The position numbers and the translations under genes are program-made. A DNA stretch of 39,128 nucleotides from an uncultured Oscillospiraceae bacterium (lineage in GTDB: Bacteria > Bacillota > Clostridia > Oscillospirales > Oscillospiraceae). The stretch is from NCBI GenBank assembly GCA_910588135.1, contig CAJUOT010000026.1, forward strand, positions 1-39,128, written 5' to 3'. The notes beneath the pieces are model-generated. The model saw only the letters and a program-made list of their open reading frames with translations. It was not told the DNA's origin and did not search any database. Positions 23,156 through 31,698 of the stretch are shown here, piece after piece. Each line of letters opens with the position of its first letter. The first letter of the stretch is position 1.

Positions 23156-23773
23156 ATGAGAGGTATTCTGATTTTTGTCCTGTGCATCGCGGCGGTGGGG
23201 GCTGCGATGGGTGGCGTTGCCGCTGGAGTGAAAAACAAGCGGGTGAACATCTTCAAAACCCAGGCGGGGGCGTGGCTGTTCACCATCGTCATGGTCATCG
23301 CCGCCATCGGCATCGGCTATGCCAGGGCCCCGGTCAATGGCCCGGTGCCCGAGCCAGGGCTCCAGCAGGGGCCGGGGGCATACCCTTCCTACGTGTGGGA
23401 CAACGCCGGCGTGCTGTCCACCCAGACCGAGCGGGCGCTGTATGAGCGCAACCTGCGGCTGTACGACCGCTATCAGGTCACCGTGGCGGTGGTCACCTGC
23501 AATTACGGCGGGGACGATCTGTATAACTACGCCCTCCAGTGCGCCGGGGACATGGGGCTGGGCGGCTATGACTTCATTGTGGCCCTGGACATCGCGGGCG
23601 AGAACTACTGGCTGGTGCAGGGCAATGACATCCGCCGGGACTTCACCGACCAGGACTGCTCCGATTACGCCTACGACTATATGGAGCGCAGCTTCGCCCG
23701 CGGGGACTATGACGATGCGGTGCTGGAGCTCACCAAGGCGCTGGAGGACTGGTATGGCAGCTACTTTGACTGA
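23156..23773 (+). CDS. TPM domain membrane protein
   Basis: A 205-residue protein, ATG 23156 with AGAAAGG upstream. Two N-terminal membrane helices (about residues 3-25 and 39-57) are followed by an extracytoplasmic TPM domain: 'YVWDNAGVLSTQTERALYERN', 'YQVTVAVVTCNY', 'LGGYDFIVALDIAGENYWLVQG' and 'GDYDDAVLELTKALEDWYG'. The TPM fold is found in YgcG and in photosystem-repair proteins. Unlike the usual layout (signal peptide, TPM, one helix, Gly-rich tail) this protein stops right after the TPM domain; the missing helix and Gly-rich tail are encoded by the next gene, 21 bases downstream. Confidence 0.8.
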   Translation: MRGILIFVLCIAAVGAAMGGVAAGVKNKRVNIFKTQAGAWLFTIVMVIAAIGIGYARAPVNGPVPEPGLQQGPGAYPSYVWDNAGVLSTQTERALYERNLRLYDRYQVTVAVVTCNYGGDDLYNYALQCAGDMGLGGYDFIVALDIAGENYWLVQGNDIRRDFTDQDCSDYAYDYMERSFARGDYDDAVLELTKALEDWYGSYFD

Positions 23774-23794
23774 CCCCGGAAAGGAGGCGGCTTG

Positions 23795-24295
23795 ATGGAC
23801 GGTTTTTCTGATCTGATCGCCATCCTCGTGCTGGCGGTGATCCTGCTGCTGGTGATGGAGGGCTCCCACCGGCGGCGCTGGCGCAGCGGGTGGTATGGGC
23901 CCACTTATGTGTACCGGCCCTTTTACCTGTTCCCACCCAGGCCGCCCAGGCCCCGACCGCCCAGGCCGCCCCATAGGCCGGGCCCCGGATTCGGCATGGG
24001 CTTTGGCCCCGGCCCCCGGCCTGGCGCGGGCCCGCGCCCCGGCGGTCCCTTCGGCGGCGGGCGGCCCAATCCCGGTCCCCGGCCCGGCGGCTCCTTCGGC
24101 GGGGGCCGTCCCATGGGCGGCGGACGCCCGGGCGGTTCCTTTGGCAGCCGTCCCGGCGGCTCCTTCGGGGGAGGGCGCTCCTTCGGGGGCGGCGGGCGTC
24201 CCGGCGGCTCCTTTGGCGGGGGCCGCTCCTTCGGCGGAGGAGGGCGCCCCGGCGGCGGCTCCTTCGGCGGCGGGCGGGGCGGCGGCCGCCGGTAG
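23795..24295 (+). CDS. Membrane protein with a Pro/Arg- then Gly-rich repeat tail
   Basis: A 166-residue protein, ATG 23795 with AGGAGG seven bases upstream. One N-terminal membrane helix (LIAILVLAVILLLVM), a basic segment (HRRRWRSGW), a Pro/Arg stretch (PPRPPRPRPPRPP), then repeats built on RPGGSFGGG and RSFGGGG to the end. The tail is low-complexity and resembles the Gly-rich C-termini of TPM/YgcG proteins. Immediate adjacency to a TPM protein that lacks such a tail suggests the two act as one complex. The gene is closed by a strong terminator. Confidence 0.7.
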   Translation: MDGFSDLIAILVLAVILLLVMEGSHRRRWRSGWYGPTYVYRPFYLFPPRPPRPRPPRPPHRPGPGFGMGFGPGPRPGAGPRPGGPFGGGRPNPGPRPGGSFGGGRPMGGGRPGGSFGSRPGGSFGGGRSFGGGGRPGGSFGGGRSFGGGGRPGGGSFGGGRGGGRR

Positions 24296-24331
24296 GCCGC
24301 GCTTCACAGGGCTCCTTGTACACGGTATCAC

Positions 24332-24369
24332 AAACGCGGGCAGACGGCGGACCGTCTGCCCGCGTTTTT
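24332..24369 (+). terminator. Terminator of the TPM transcript
   Basis: A perfect 16-bp stem (24332-24347 with 24352-24367; arms contain ACGCGGGCAGACGG) with a 4-base loop, running into TTTTT. Confidence 0.93.
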
Positions 24370-24435
24370 CCGTTTTCTCCAAAATTCGGCCCGGGTGCGA
24401 CGTTTTTTCCACCACTTTAGAGAAATTGAAAAAAA

Positions 24436-24467
24436 GCTGGGAAATCCCAGCCAAGGTATGATACAAT
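24436..24467 (+). promoter_or_regulatory. Promoter of the Na/Pi gene with a palindromic operator candidate
   Basis: An extended -10 (TG-A-TACAAT, 24459-24467) has no good -35. In the -35 region lies a perfect inverted repeat GCTGGGA-AA-TCCCAGC (24436-24451). An extended -10 with a regulator site in place of a -35 suggests activator control (inference). Confidence 0.5.
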
Positions 24468-24582
24468 AGGCCCGCTTGTGTGTATTCAAAAAACAGGGCG
24501 GGAATATCCGGGGCCGTTTTCAGCGGCGCGGGCTTCGCGCCGACGGCGGCGGGCCGCGCCCGCAGGGAGGAGAACCAAGCGC

Positions 24583-26349
24583 ATGGGTATTGCGGACATC
24601 ATTTCACTGCTGGGCGGCCTGGCCTTTTTCCTCTTCGGCATGACCCTTCTGGGGGATGGGCTGAAACGGGTGGCCGGCAGCAGGCTGGAAACCATCCTGG
24701 GCAAGCTCACCTCCAACCCCGTCAAAGGGGTGCTGCTGGGCGCGCTGGTGACGGCGGTGATCCAGTCCTCCTCCGCCACCACCGTCATGGTGGTGGGTTT
24801 CGTCAACTCGGGGCTGATGCAGCTGGGCAGCGCCGTGGGCATCGTCATGGGGGCCAACATCGGCACCACCGCCACCGGCTGGGTGCTCACCCTGGCCGGC
24901 GTGTCCGGGGAGGGCGGCTTTTCCTCCGCCACGGTGTTCGCCTTCATCGCCTTTGCCGGTATTATCCTGTATTTCTTCTGCCGCAGGCAGGGGCAGAAAA
25001 ACGTGGGCCTGATTCTGCTGGCCTTTTCCGTGCTCATGAGCGGGATGCAGACCATGAGCTCCGCCATGGACCCCCTGAAGTCCAACGAGGCCTTTTTGCA
25101 GTTTATCTCCGCCGCCTCCCACCCGGCGGTGTCCCTGCTCATCGGCATCTTGGTGACGGCGGTGATCCAGTCCTCCTCCGCCTCCATCGGCATTTTGCAG
25201 GCCCTGTCCGCCACCGGAGCCATCACCTATGAGGTGGCCGTCCCCATGGTGCTGGGTATGTGCATCGGCGCGTGCGTGCCGGTGCTGCTGTCCGCCATCG
25301 GGGCCAACGCCAACGGCAAGCGCACCGCCGTGATCTACCTCTACTTCAACATCGTGGGCTCCGTCCTGTTCATGCTCCCCTTCTACCTCATCCACGCGTT
25401 CGTGGAAATGCCCTTCATGGCCGCGCCCGCCACCGCCTTCGGCATCGCCGTGTTCAACACCGTGTTCAAGGTCGCCGCCACCCTGGTGCAGCTGCCCGTC
25501 ACCGGGCTGCTGGTGAAGCTGGCCTGCGCCACCATTAAAGAGGAACGGGGCGAGGAGGACGAAGCGGATCAGGAAAACCTTCTGGACGAGCGCTTTCTGG
25601 ACTACCCGCCCCTGGCCCTGGAACAGAGCGGTCGCACCATGGAGCGCATGGCCGCCGCCGCGTTCAAAAACCTCGACCGCTCCATCGACCTGCTCTCCCA
25701 GTTCGGCAGGGAGAAGTTTGACAAGATCATGAGCCGGGAAAACGTGGTGGACCGCTATGAGGACCGGCTGGGCAACTACCTGTTCCACCTGAACAGCCGG
25801 GACCTGAACGAGCGGGAAACCCTGCTCAGCTCCCATTACCTCCACTGCCTCACCGACCTGGAGCGAATCTCGGACCATGCGGTGAATCTGGCCGAGCTGG
25901 CCCTGGAGATGGACGAGAAGGGGCTCGCCTTCTCCCCCGACGGGCTGGAGGACGTATCCCGGGCGGGCGGCGCGGTGCGGGAGATCGTCTCCCTGGCCCA
26001 GCAGTCCCTGGCCCATGCTGACATGGCGGTGGCCCGGCAGGTGGAGCCGCTGGAGGAGGTCATCAGCACCATGCTGGAACGGATGAAGCTGCGCCATATC
26101 CGCCGCCTGCAAAACGGGGCCTGCACCCTGGAGCTGGGCTTTATCCTCAACGACTGCGTCAACAACTTCGAGCGCGTGGCCGCCCACTGCTCCAACGTGG
26201 CCCTGGCGGTGCTGGAGCTGCGCTACGCCGACCTGCAGTTCCACGACTACGCCCGGGGGGTGCGCCAGGGCGACCAGCCGGAGTTCCGCCGGTGGCTGGC
26301 GTTTTACCAGGGCAAGTACCTCGACCCCATCCCCGCTGAAAAACCGTAG
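24583..26349 (+). CDS. Na+/phosphate cotransporter family protein with a PhoU domain
   Basis: A 588-residue protein, ATG 24583 with GGGAGGAG upstream; the longer open frame starts in the leader. The membrane part has two inverted repeats, each with the family QSSS signature: VIQSSSATTVMVVGF (Q61) and VIQSSSASIGILQAL (Q196), plus 'GANIGTT' and 'GMCIGACVPVLLSAIGANAN'. The cytosolic C-terminal third (about 390-560) is a PhoU-like helical domain with 'DLERISDHAVNLAELA' and 'NNFERVAAHCSNVA'. Family role: sodium-coupled phosphate import, with PhoU-like control. It stands alone between its own promoter and terminator. Confidence 0.92.
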   Translation: MGIADIISLLGGLAFFLFGMTLLGDGLKRVAGSRLETILGKLTSNPVKGVLLGALVTAVIQSSSATTVMVVGFVNSGLMQLGSAVGIVMGANIGTTATGWVLTLAGVSGEGGFSSATVFAFIAFAGIILYFFCRRQGQKNVGLILLAFSVLMSGMQTMSSAMDPLKSNEAFLQFISAASHPAVSLLIGILVTAVIQSSSASIGILQALSATGAITYEVAVPMVLGMCIGACVPVLLSAIGANANGKRTAVIYLYFNIVGSVLFMLPFYLIHAFVEMPFMAAPATAFGIAVFNTVFKVAATLVQLPVTGLLVKLACATIKEERGEEDEADQENLLDERFLDYPPLALEQSGRTMERMAAAAFKNLDRSIDLLSQFGREKFDKIMSRENVVDRYEDRLGNYLFHLNSRDLNERETLLSSHYLHCLTDLERISDHAVNLAELALEMDEKGLAFSPDGLEDVSRAGGAVREIVSLAQQSLAHADMAVARQVEPLEEVISTMLERMKLRHIRRLQNGACTLELGFILNDCVNNFERVAAHCSNVALAVLELRYADLQFHDYARGVRQGDQPEFRRWLAFYQGKYLDPIPAEKP

Positions 26350-26356
26350 CTCCCCT

Positions 26357-26383
26357 GCCCGGGCCTCTGGCCCGGGCTTTTTT
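26357..26383 (+). terminator. Terminator of the Na/Pi gene
   Basis: A perfect 9-bp stem GCCCGGGCC-TCT-GGCCCGGGC followed by TTTTTT, eight bases after the stop. Confidence 0.93.
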
Positions 26384-26410
26384 CCGCCCTTCCGTCGGCC
26401 CTGCGCGGAC

Positions 26411-26442
26411 AAAAGGACGGCGCGGCTGCCGCCGCGCCGTCC
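26411..26442 (-). terminator. Terminator of the uppP-ftsK transcript
   Basis: A perfect 12-bp stem GGACGGCGCGGC / GCCGCGCCGTCC (26415-26426, 26431-26442) with a 4-base loop, followed on the minus strand by TTTTG. Confidence 0.85.
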
Positions 26443-26502
26443 CTCTGTCTCATTTGCGTCTCCGGGCCCTCCGGCCCGCGAAGCTCCCGGGGCCTTCTTC
26501 CG

Positions 26503-29277
26503 TCATTCGTCCACGTCGAAGGGCGGCGCCTCCCGCCCCTGGGGCATGGCGTCCCCCTCAAAGGGGAGCTCCTCGGGCACGGCCGGGGTCATGTTCTGGC
26601 GGTACTGCATCTCCGCCCACTGCTCCTTGGTGATGAGCAGCTGCCGGGGCTTGGAGCCCTCGAAGGGCCCCACCACGCCCTTCTCCTCCATCTGGTCCAC
26701 CAGCCGGGCGGCCCGGCCGTAGCCCAGCTTCAGCCGCCGCTGGAGCATGGATACCGACGCCTGACCCACCTCCATCACCACGTCGATGGCGGCGGGGAGC
26801 AGCTCGTCGTAGTCCTCCCCGCCCCCGGAGGATGGGTCGGCCCCGCCCACGCCCTTGGCGGCCTTGTCCTTTTCCTCGGCGTGCTTTTCGATCTCGTGCA
26901 TCACCTGCTCGTCGTACTGGGCGGTGGCGCCCTCCTTGATGAAGTCCACCACGTTGGCCACCTCCTCCTCGGTGATGAAGCAGCCCTGCACCCGCAGCTT
27001 GTCCTGGCCCAAAGGGGCGTAGAGCATATCGCCCTTGCCCACCAGCTTTTCCGCGCCGGTGGTGTCCAGGATGATGCGGGACTCCAGGCTGGACGCCACG
27101 GCGAAGGCGATGCGGCTGGGGATATTGGCCTTCATCAGGCCGGTGATCACGTCGGCCCGGGGGCTCTGGGTGGCGATGACCAGGTGCATCCCGGAGGCGC
27201 GGCCCATCTGGGCCACCCGGCAGATGGACTCCTCCACCTCCTTGGCGGCCACCAGCATCAGGTCGGCCAGCTCGTCGATGACCACCACGATCTGGGGCAT
27301 GGGCTCCAGGTCGTCCCGTTTTTGGGCGTGGTTGTTGTAGGAGGCCAGGTCCTTGGCCCCCACCTCGGAGAACTTCTGGTAGCGCTTCATCATCTCGCTC
27401 ACCGCCCATTGCAGGGCCCCCGCCGCCTTTTTCGGGTCGGTGACCACCGGGATGAGCAGGTGGGGGATGCCGTTGTAGACGCTGAGCTCCACCATCTTGG
27501 GGTCCACCATGATGAGGCGGACCTCCTCCGGCGAGGCCTTGTACAGCAGAGAGATGATAAGGGAGTTGGTGCACACTGATTTGCCCGAGCCGGTGGTGCC
27601 CGCGATGAGCATATGGGGCAGGCGGGCGATGTTGCCCACGATGGGGCTGCCGCTGATGTCCTTGCCCACGGCGAAGGACACCTTGGAGGGGCTGTCGGTG
27701 AACGCCCTGGAGCCCAGCACATCCCGGATGCACACGGGGCTGACCTGCCGGTTGGGCACCTCGATGCCCACAGTGGAGATCTTGTCCGGGATGGGGGCCA
27801 CCCGGACGGCGGACGCCCCCAGGGCCAGGGCGATGTCGCCGGACAGGTTGGTGATCTTGTTGAGCTTGACGCCCTGGTCCAGCTCCAGCTCATACCGGGT
27901 GACGGCGGGGCCGCGGATCACGTTGACGATACGGGCGCTCACCCCGAAGGACTGCAGCGCGTCCTGGAGGCGCTGCTGGTTGGCGTGGAGCTCGTCCTCC
28001 GCCGCCGACGCGCCGCCACCTCTCCCCTCGTTGAGCAGGGTGATGGGGGGATAGCGGTAGGCCGGGCCGTCCTGCTCCATGCCCGCCTCGATCTCCCGGG
28101 CCATCTCCTCCCGGACCTGGGCCTGCTCCTCCTCCCTGGACAGCTTCGGGGGGGCTGGCTCCCGGATGACGGGGGGAGGCACCGGGTCCTCCGGGGCAGG
28201 GGCGGGGGGTACGCCGTCCCGGATGGGGGTGGGCGCGGGGGGCGGCAGCTCATCCGCCGCCGCGGGGGGCGGGGTGGCCGAGCCTGGCTTCGGGGTGCGG
28301 GAGGGCTCCTTCATGGGGCGCAGCTCAGGCACGTCCTCGTACTCCGGCGGCTCCTCCTCCAGCGCGGGCTTGTCCCCCTTCTGGCCGGGGAAGGCCACCC
28401 CCGCCACCTTGTCAAACAGGGACTTCCTGCGCACCGTGGTCACCGGGGTGGTGGGCTGCTTGGCCAGCAGGGGGCCGTCGTCCACCGGGATGTCAATGGC
28501 CCCCCTGCGCTTGGGCTGGGGGGGAGCGGCCTCCGCCTCCCGGCGGGCCGGCTTCTGGGGCCGCTCCCGCTCGGGGTAGTCCTCCGGGTCATATTCCGGG
28601 CGGCGCTCCCGCTGCTCCCGGAGGTAGTCCAGAATGTCGGACGGGGTGAGGCGCAGGGCGCACAGCGCCGCCGCCGCGGTGAGCAGCAGCAGGATCACCA
28701 CCGCCCCCACCTTGGTGAAGGCAAAGCGGAACGCCATGGCCAGCAGTCCGCTGACCACGCCGCCGGAGGCGATGGCTTTGCCGTCCGCCCACAGCTGCCC
28801 GAACAAGGCCATTCCCCACTCGTACTCCGTTTTGCACAGCAGCAGGTGCATCACCGCGCCGGCGAGCACCGGCAGGGACAGCGTCCCCGCCACCCGCAGC
28901 CGGACGGGGCGGCCCCGGTGGAACATCAATATGCCCGCCGCCATGAGCAGCATGGGCGGGGCAATATAAAAGCCGTAGCCGCACAGGCCCTTGAGCAGGT
29001 CGCAGAACAGGGCCACCACCGCCCCCTCGCCGGTGTCGAAATAGCCGATGGCCCCGAACAGGGCCAGCAAAAAGCAGGCCGCGCCCCCCACCTCCCGGCG
29101 GTAGGGCTTTTTCGGCGGGGCGGACTTGCGGGATGTGGAGCGGCTGCCGCCCTGGGTCCTGGTCCTGGGCTTGGCCTGGGCCCGGCTGCCGCCGCTTTTG
29201 GGGCTGCTGGAGGCGGCGCGCCCCCTGGAGCCGCCGCCTGTGTTGGATGATGAGGTTTTCTTTTGTGTGGATGCCAT
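26503..29277 (-). CDS. ftsK: DNA translocase FtsK/SpoIIIE
   Basis: A 924-residue protein, ATG 29277 with GGAGG eight bases upstream. Order: a basic Ser/Arg/Gly-rich N-terminus (1-60), four membrane helices (about 63-195), a long Pro/Glu-rich linker (about 220-390), and a RecA-like motor with Walker A GTTGSGKSV at about 560-568, IMVDPKMVELS, and Walker B IVVVIDELADLM. A C-terminal gamma winged helix (LPAAIDVVMEVGQASVSML) reads polar chromosome sequences. Role: pumps DNA through the closing septum or into the forespore. Whether it is the vegetative (SftA/FtsK) or sporulation (SpoIIIE) version cannot be told; the membrane helices fit SpoIIIE. It lies 20 bases downstream of uppP. Confidence 0.95.
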   Translation of the reverse strand: MASTQKKTSSSNTGGGSRGRAASSSPKSGGSRAQAKPRTRTQGGSRSTSRKSAPPKKPYRREVGGAACFLLALFGAIGYFDTGEGAVVALFCDLLKGLCGYGFYIAPPMLLMAAGILMFHRGRPVRLRVAGTLSLPVLAGAVMHLLLCKTEYEWGMALFGQLWADGKAIASGGVVSGLLAMAFRFAFTKVGAVVILLLLTAAAALCALRLTPSDILDYLREQRERRPEYDPEDYPERERPQKPARREAEAAPPQPKRRGAIDIPVDDGPLLAKQPTTPVTTVRRKSLFDKVAGVAFPGQKGDKPALEEEPPEYEDVPELRPMKEPSRTPKPGSATPPPAAADELPPPAPTPIRDGVPPAPAPEDPVPPPVIREPAPPKLSREEEQAQVREEMAREIEAGMEQDGPAYRYPPITLLNEGRGGGASAAEDELHANQQRLQDALQSFGVSARIVNVIRGPAVTRYELELDQGVKLNKITNLSGDIALALGASAVRVAPIPDKISTVGIEVPNRQVSPVCIRDVLGSRAFTDSPSKVSFAVGKDISGSPIVGNIARLPHMLIAGTTGSGKSVCTNSLIISLLYKASPEEVRLIMVDPKMVELSVYNGIPHLLIPVVTDPKKAAGALQWAVSEMMKRYQKFSEVGAKDLASYNNHAQKRDDLEPMPQIVVVIDELADLMLVAAKEVEESICRVAQMGRASGMHLVIATQSPRADVITGLMKANIPSRIAFAVASSLESRIILDTTGAEKLVGKGDMLYAPLGQDKLRVQGCFITEEEVANVVDFIKEGATAQYDEQVMHEIEKHAEEKDKAAKGVGGADPSSGGGEDYDELLPAAIDVVMEVGQASVSMLQRRLKLGYGRAARLVDQMEEKGVVGPFEGSKPRQLLITKEQWAEMQYRQNMTPAVPEELPFEGDAMPQGREAPPFDVDE

Positions 29278-29297
29278 TCAGGAATCCTCCTGTCTTT

Positions 29298-30155
29298 TTA
29301 TGCCCCGGGGACGGGGCCGGTGAAGAAAAAGCTGGCGATGAGGGCGGCGCCGCCCACAATCCAGCAGTAGTAGGCGAACCTGCCGAACCTGCCCTTGTCC
29401 GCCAGCAGCTTCACCAGCGAGATGGAGAAGTATCCCACCACCCCGGCGATGACCATGCCGGTCAGGTACATGGGCAGCAGCTTCACGTCCACGCCGCCCG
29501 CGCCCGCCACCTTGACCACCTTCAGCAGGGTGGCGCCCAGCACCGCGGGCAGGGACAGCAGGAAGGAAAAGCGCACAGCGAAGTTCCGCTCAAACCCCAG
29601 GGCCATGCCGGCGGAGATGGTGGTGCCCGAGCGGGACAGGCCGGGGACGGTGGCCATGCCCTGGGCCAGCCCCACCAGCAGCACGTCCTTCACCGTGGCG
29701 GTGCGGGCGGTCTTTCTGCCGCCGCCGTAATGGTCGGACAGGAACAGGATGCACCCGGTGAGCAGCAGCATCAGGGACACAAACATGGGATTGGCCCCCA
29801 TGGCCTCCACCATGTCCTCAATGGGCAGCACCAGAAACAGGGGCAGCGTGCCCAGAATCAGCAGCAGGATCATCCGCCGGGCCTCCGGCGGGCTGCCCCG
29901 CTCCCCGCCGCCCTTCCCGGTGCACAGGGCGGAGACCCAGCGGAAGAACTCCAGAACCATGTCCGCGATGTCCTTCCGGTACGCCACGCACACCGCGATC
30001 AGCGTGGCGAAGTGGAGCAGGATGTTATACAGCTGATCCGGCTCCGGCATGCCAAAGAAATGCTGCAGCAGGGACAGGTGCCCCGAACTGGAGATGGGCA
30101 GAAACTCCGCCACGCCCTGCACCACGCCCAGCACAACCGCCATCCAGAATTTCAA
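29298..30155 (-). CDS. uppP: Undecaprenyl-diphosphatase UppP (BacA)
   Basis: A 285-residue polytopic membrane enzyme. Start TTG 30155: GAGGTG lies seven bases upstream of it but 19 upstream of the ATG at 30143, and the TTG start gives the family N-terminus. Catalytic motifs: E17-FLPISSSGH and PGLSRSGTTISAGM. Reaction: undecaprenyl diphosphate to undecaprenyl phosphate, recycling the lipid carrier for peptidoglycan; overexpression is known to give bacitracin resistance. The insert 'TGKGGGERGSPPEARR' in the first large loop is somewhat long and hydrophilic. Likely co-transcribed with ftsK. Confidence 0.96.
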   Translation of the reverse strand: MKFWMAVVLGVVQGVAEFLPISSSGHLSLLQHFFGMPEPDQLYNILLHFATLIAVCVAYRKDIADMVLEFFRWVSALCTGKGGGERGSPPEARRMILLLILGTLPLFLVLPIEDMVEAMGANPMFVSLMLLLTGCILFLSDHYGGGRKTARTATVKDVLLVGLAQGMATVPGLSRSGTTISAGMALGFERNFAVRFSFLLSLPAVLGATLLKVVKVAGAGGVDVKLLPMYLTGMVIAGVVGYFSISLVKLLADKGRFGRFAYYCWIVGGAALIASFFFTGPVPGA

Positions 30156-30216
30156 GTTTGTTCACCTCATTCAGCGCCGCCGGAGCGGCAAGCCATAGAT
30201 CCACGATCCGGTCAGT

Positions 30217-30245
30217 ATACTATATTATCACACCCCGGCTGAAAA
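30217..30245 (-). promoter_or_regulatory. uppP: uppP promoter candidate
   Basis: Minus strand: TTTTCA (30240-30245), 17 bp, TAGTAT (30217-30222). An overlapping TG-T-GATAAT extended -10 is also present, so the exact start is uncertain. It is divergent from the T-box promoter. Confidence 0.5.
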
Positions 30246-30277
30246 TTCCAGTGCCAAATCGAAAATCCGTTCCCCGC

Positions 30278-30306
30278 TTGACACCCATTGGGGGCTGTGA
30301 TAATAT
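30278..30306 (+). promoter_or_regulatory. Promoter of the T-box-cysE-cysS operon
   Basis: TTGACA (30278-30283), 17 bp, TAATAT (30301-30306), near consensus. Transcription should start near 30313, giving a leader of about 318 bases before cysE. Confidence 0.85.
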
Positions 30307-30312
30307 ACTGGG

Positions 30313-30613
30313 ACAGGATGCAAAACTGAACATCGCGATGAACGCGGGGAGTAGTCGGAAGGGAAACCGCCAGAGAGGGGCCGCCCAGGCTGGAAGCGGC
30401 CCCCGGGGAAGCTTTGGATGAAATGCACGCGGGAGCGAGGGGGACCTGGACGCCCTCCGTTCAGGAAGGGCGGATTCAACCGCAGGAGCGCCGCAGGCGC
30501 ATTGAATCCGTGCTTCCTCATGGCCACGTCACGGCCGAAAGCGACAAACGAGAGTGGAACCGCGGCAACGCCGCCTCTCATGCCCGGATAGGGCATGGGA
30601 TTTTTTATTTTTT
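30313..30613 (+). promoter_or_regulatory. Cysteine-specific T-box riboswitch leader
   Basis: Stem I landmarks in order: AGTA bulge (30350-30353), AGAGAG (30372-30377), GCTG loop motif (30389-30392), and the specifier TGC (30424-30426) in AAATGCAC, a cysteine codon. The T-box lies in the antiterminator: GAGAG (30550-30554), bulge TGGAACC (30555-30561), GCGGC / GCCGC with loop AAC, and CTCTC (30575-30579). The competing terminator (TCTCATGCCC 30576-30585 with GGGCATGGGA 30591-30600, then TTTTTTATTTTTT) shares the TCTC, so the folds exclude each other. Uncharged tRNA-Cys should bind and switch on cysE and cysS. Confidence 0.95.
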
Positions 30614-30630
30614 AAGGAGGAACCTTTTTT

Positions 30631-31272
30631 ATGACCCGATTGGGCGAGACGCTGCGGGCCTATCAGGCCCGGGACCCGGCGGCCCGGAGCCGGCTGGAGA
30701 TTTTCCTGCTGTACCCCGGGGTCCACGCCACCATTTACCATCGGATCGCGCATTTCCTGTACTGCCACAGGCTGAAATTTCTGGCCCGGTGCGTGTCCCA
30801 GTGGAGCCGGTGCTGGACGGGCATCGAAATCCACCCCGGCGCCAGAATCGGCCGCCGGCTGGTGATTGACCACGGCATGGGCATCGTCATCGGCGAGACT
30901 GCCGAGGTGGGGGACGACTGCCTCATCTACCACGGCGTCACCCTGGGGGGCACCGGCAAGGACCAGGGCAAACGCCACCCCACCATCGGCAACAACGTGC
31001 TCATCTCCACCGGGGCCAAGGTGCTTGGCCCCTTCAAGGTGGGGGACAACGCCCGCATCGCCGCCAACGCGGTGGTGCTCAGCGAGGTGCCCGCCGACGC
31101 CACCGCCGTGGGCATCCCCGCCCAGGTGGTGCGCATCGCAGGCCGTTCCACCCACTACGCCGACGAGGTGGACCAGACCAGCGTGAAAAACCCCACGCTG
31201 GAAAAGCTGGCGGCGCTGTCCGACCGGGTGGAGGCGCTGGAGAAGCTGCTGGATCAGCAGTACCAGGGCTGA
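30631..31272 (+). CDS. cysE: Serine O-acetyltransferase
   Basis: A 213-residue left-handed beta-helix enzyme, ATG 30631 with AAGGAGG upstream. A short N-terminal helical domain (about residues 1-60) is followed by hexapeptide repeats. Catalytic D80-H81 in LVIDHGMGIVIGETA and H101 in IYHGVTLGGTGK; 'GKRHPTIGNNVLISTGAKVLG' binds acetyl-CoA. The helical C-terminal tail ends LEKLLDQQYQG. Reaction: L-serine + acetyl-CoA to O-acetylserine, the rate-limiting step of cysteine synthesis. First gene after the cysteine T-box, and in one transcript with cysS. No cysK is in the window. Confidence 0.96.
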   Translation: MTRLGETLRAYQARDPAARSRLEIFLLYPGVHATIYHRIAHFLYCHRLKFLARCVSQWSRCWTGIEIHPGARIGRRLVIDHGMGIVIGETAEVGDDCLIYHGVTLGGTGKDQGKRHPTIGNNVLISTGAKVLGPFKVGDNARIAANAVVLSEVPADATAVGIPAQVVRIAGRSTHYADEVDQTSVKNPTLEKLAALSDRVEALEKLLDQQYQG

Positions 31273-31299
31273 GGCCCCGCTTTACCAAGGAGGAATACC

Positions 31300-31676
31300 A
31301 TGCGATTCGACCAGCTGCACCACATCGCCATCATCGCGTCCGATTACCGGGAGGCCAAGGCGTTTTACGTGGACGCCCTGGGCTTCCCCGTCCTGCGGGA
31401 ACACTACCGGGAGGAGCGGGGGGACTGGAAGATTGACCTGAGCTTCGGGGAGGGGGAGCTGGAACTGTTCGTCATCCCCAGCGCCCGCCCCGGCCCAGCT
31501 ATCCGGAGGCCCGGGGTCTGCGTCACCTGGCCTTCCGGGTGGACGACATTGAGGCCGCCGTCCGGGAGCTGGAGGGACGGGGCATCCAATGCGAGCCCGT
31601 ACGGACCGACCCCTGCGGCGGGCGGTTCACCTTCTTCCACGACCCCGACGGCCTGCCCCTGGAGCTCCACGAATGA
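31300..31676 (+). pseudogene. YaeR-like VOC/glyoxalase family gene with a frameshift
   Basis: ATG 31300 with AGGAGG upstream. The first frame reads MRFDQLHHIAIIASDYREAK and on to 'ELELFVIPSA'. From about 31485 the family continues in another frame, from TAT at 31500: 'YPEARGLRHLAFRVDDIEA', then 'RFTFFHDPDGLPLELHE' and TGA 31674-31676. Joined, this is a normal protein of about 125 residues very close in pattern to E. coli YaeR, with metal ligands (H in LHHIAI, H in LRHLAF, E in LELHE) all present. One base appears to be missing in the C/G-rich run 31481-31497. A sequencing error, a true inactivating deletion, or a -1 frameshift site are possible. Without correction the first frame runs on into cysS and makes a false fusion. 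Confidence 0.85.
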
Positions 31677-31698
31677 AACCATAAGGAGGGTTATCAAT

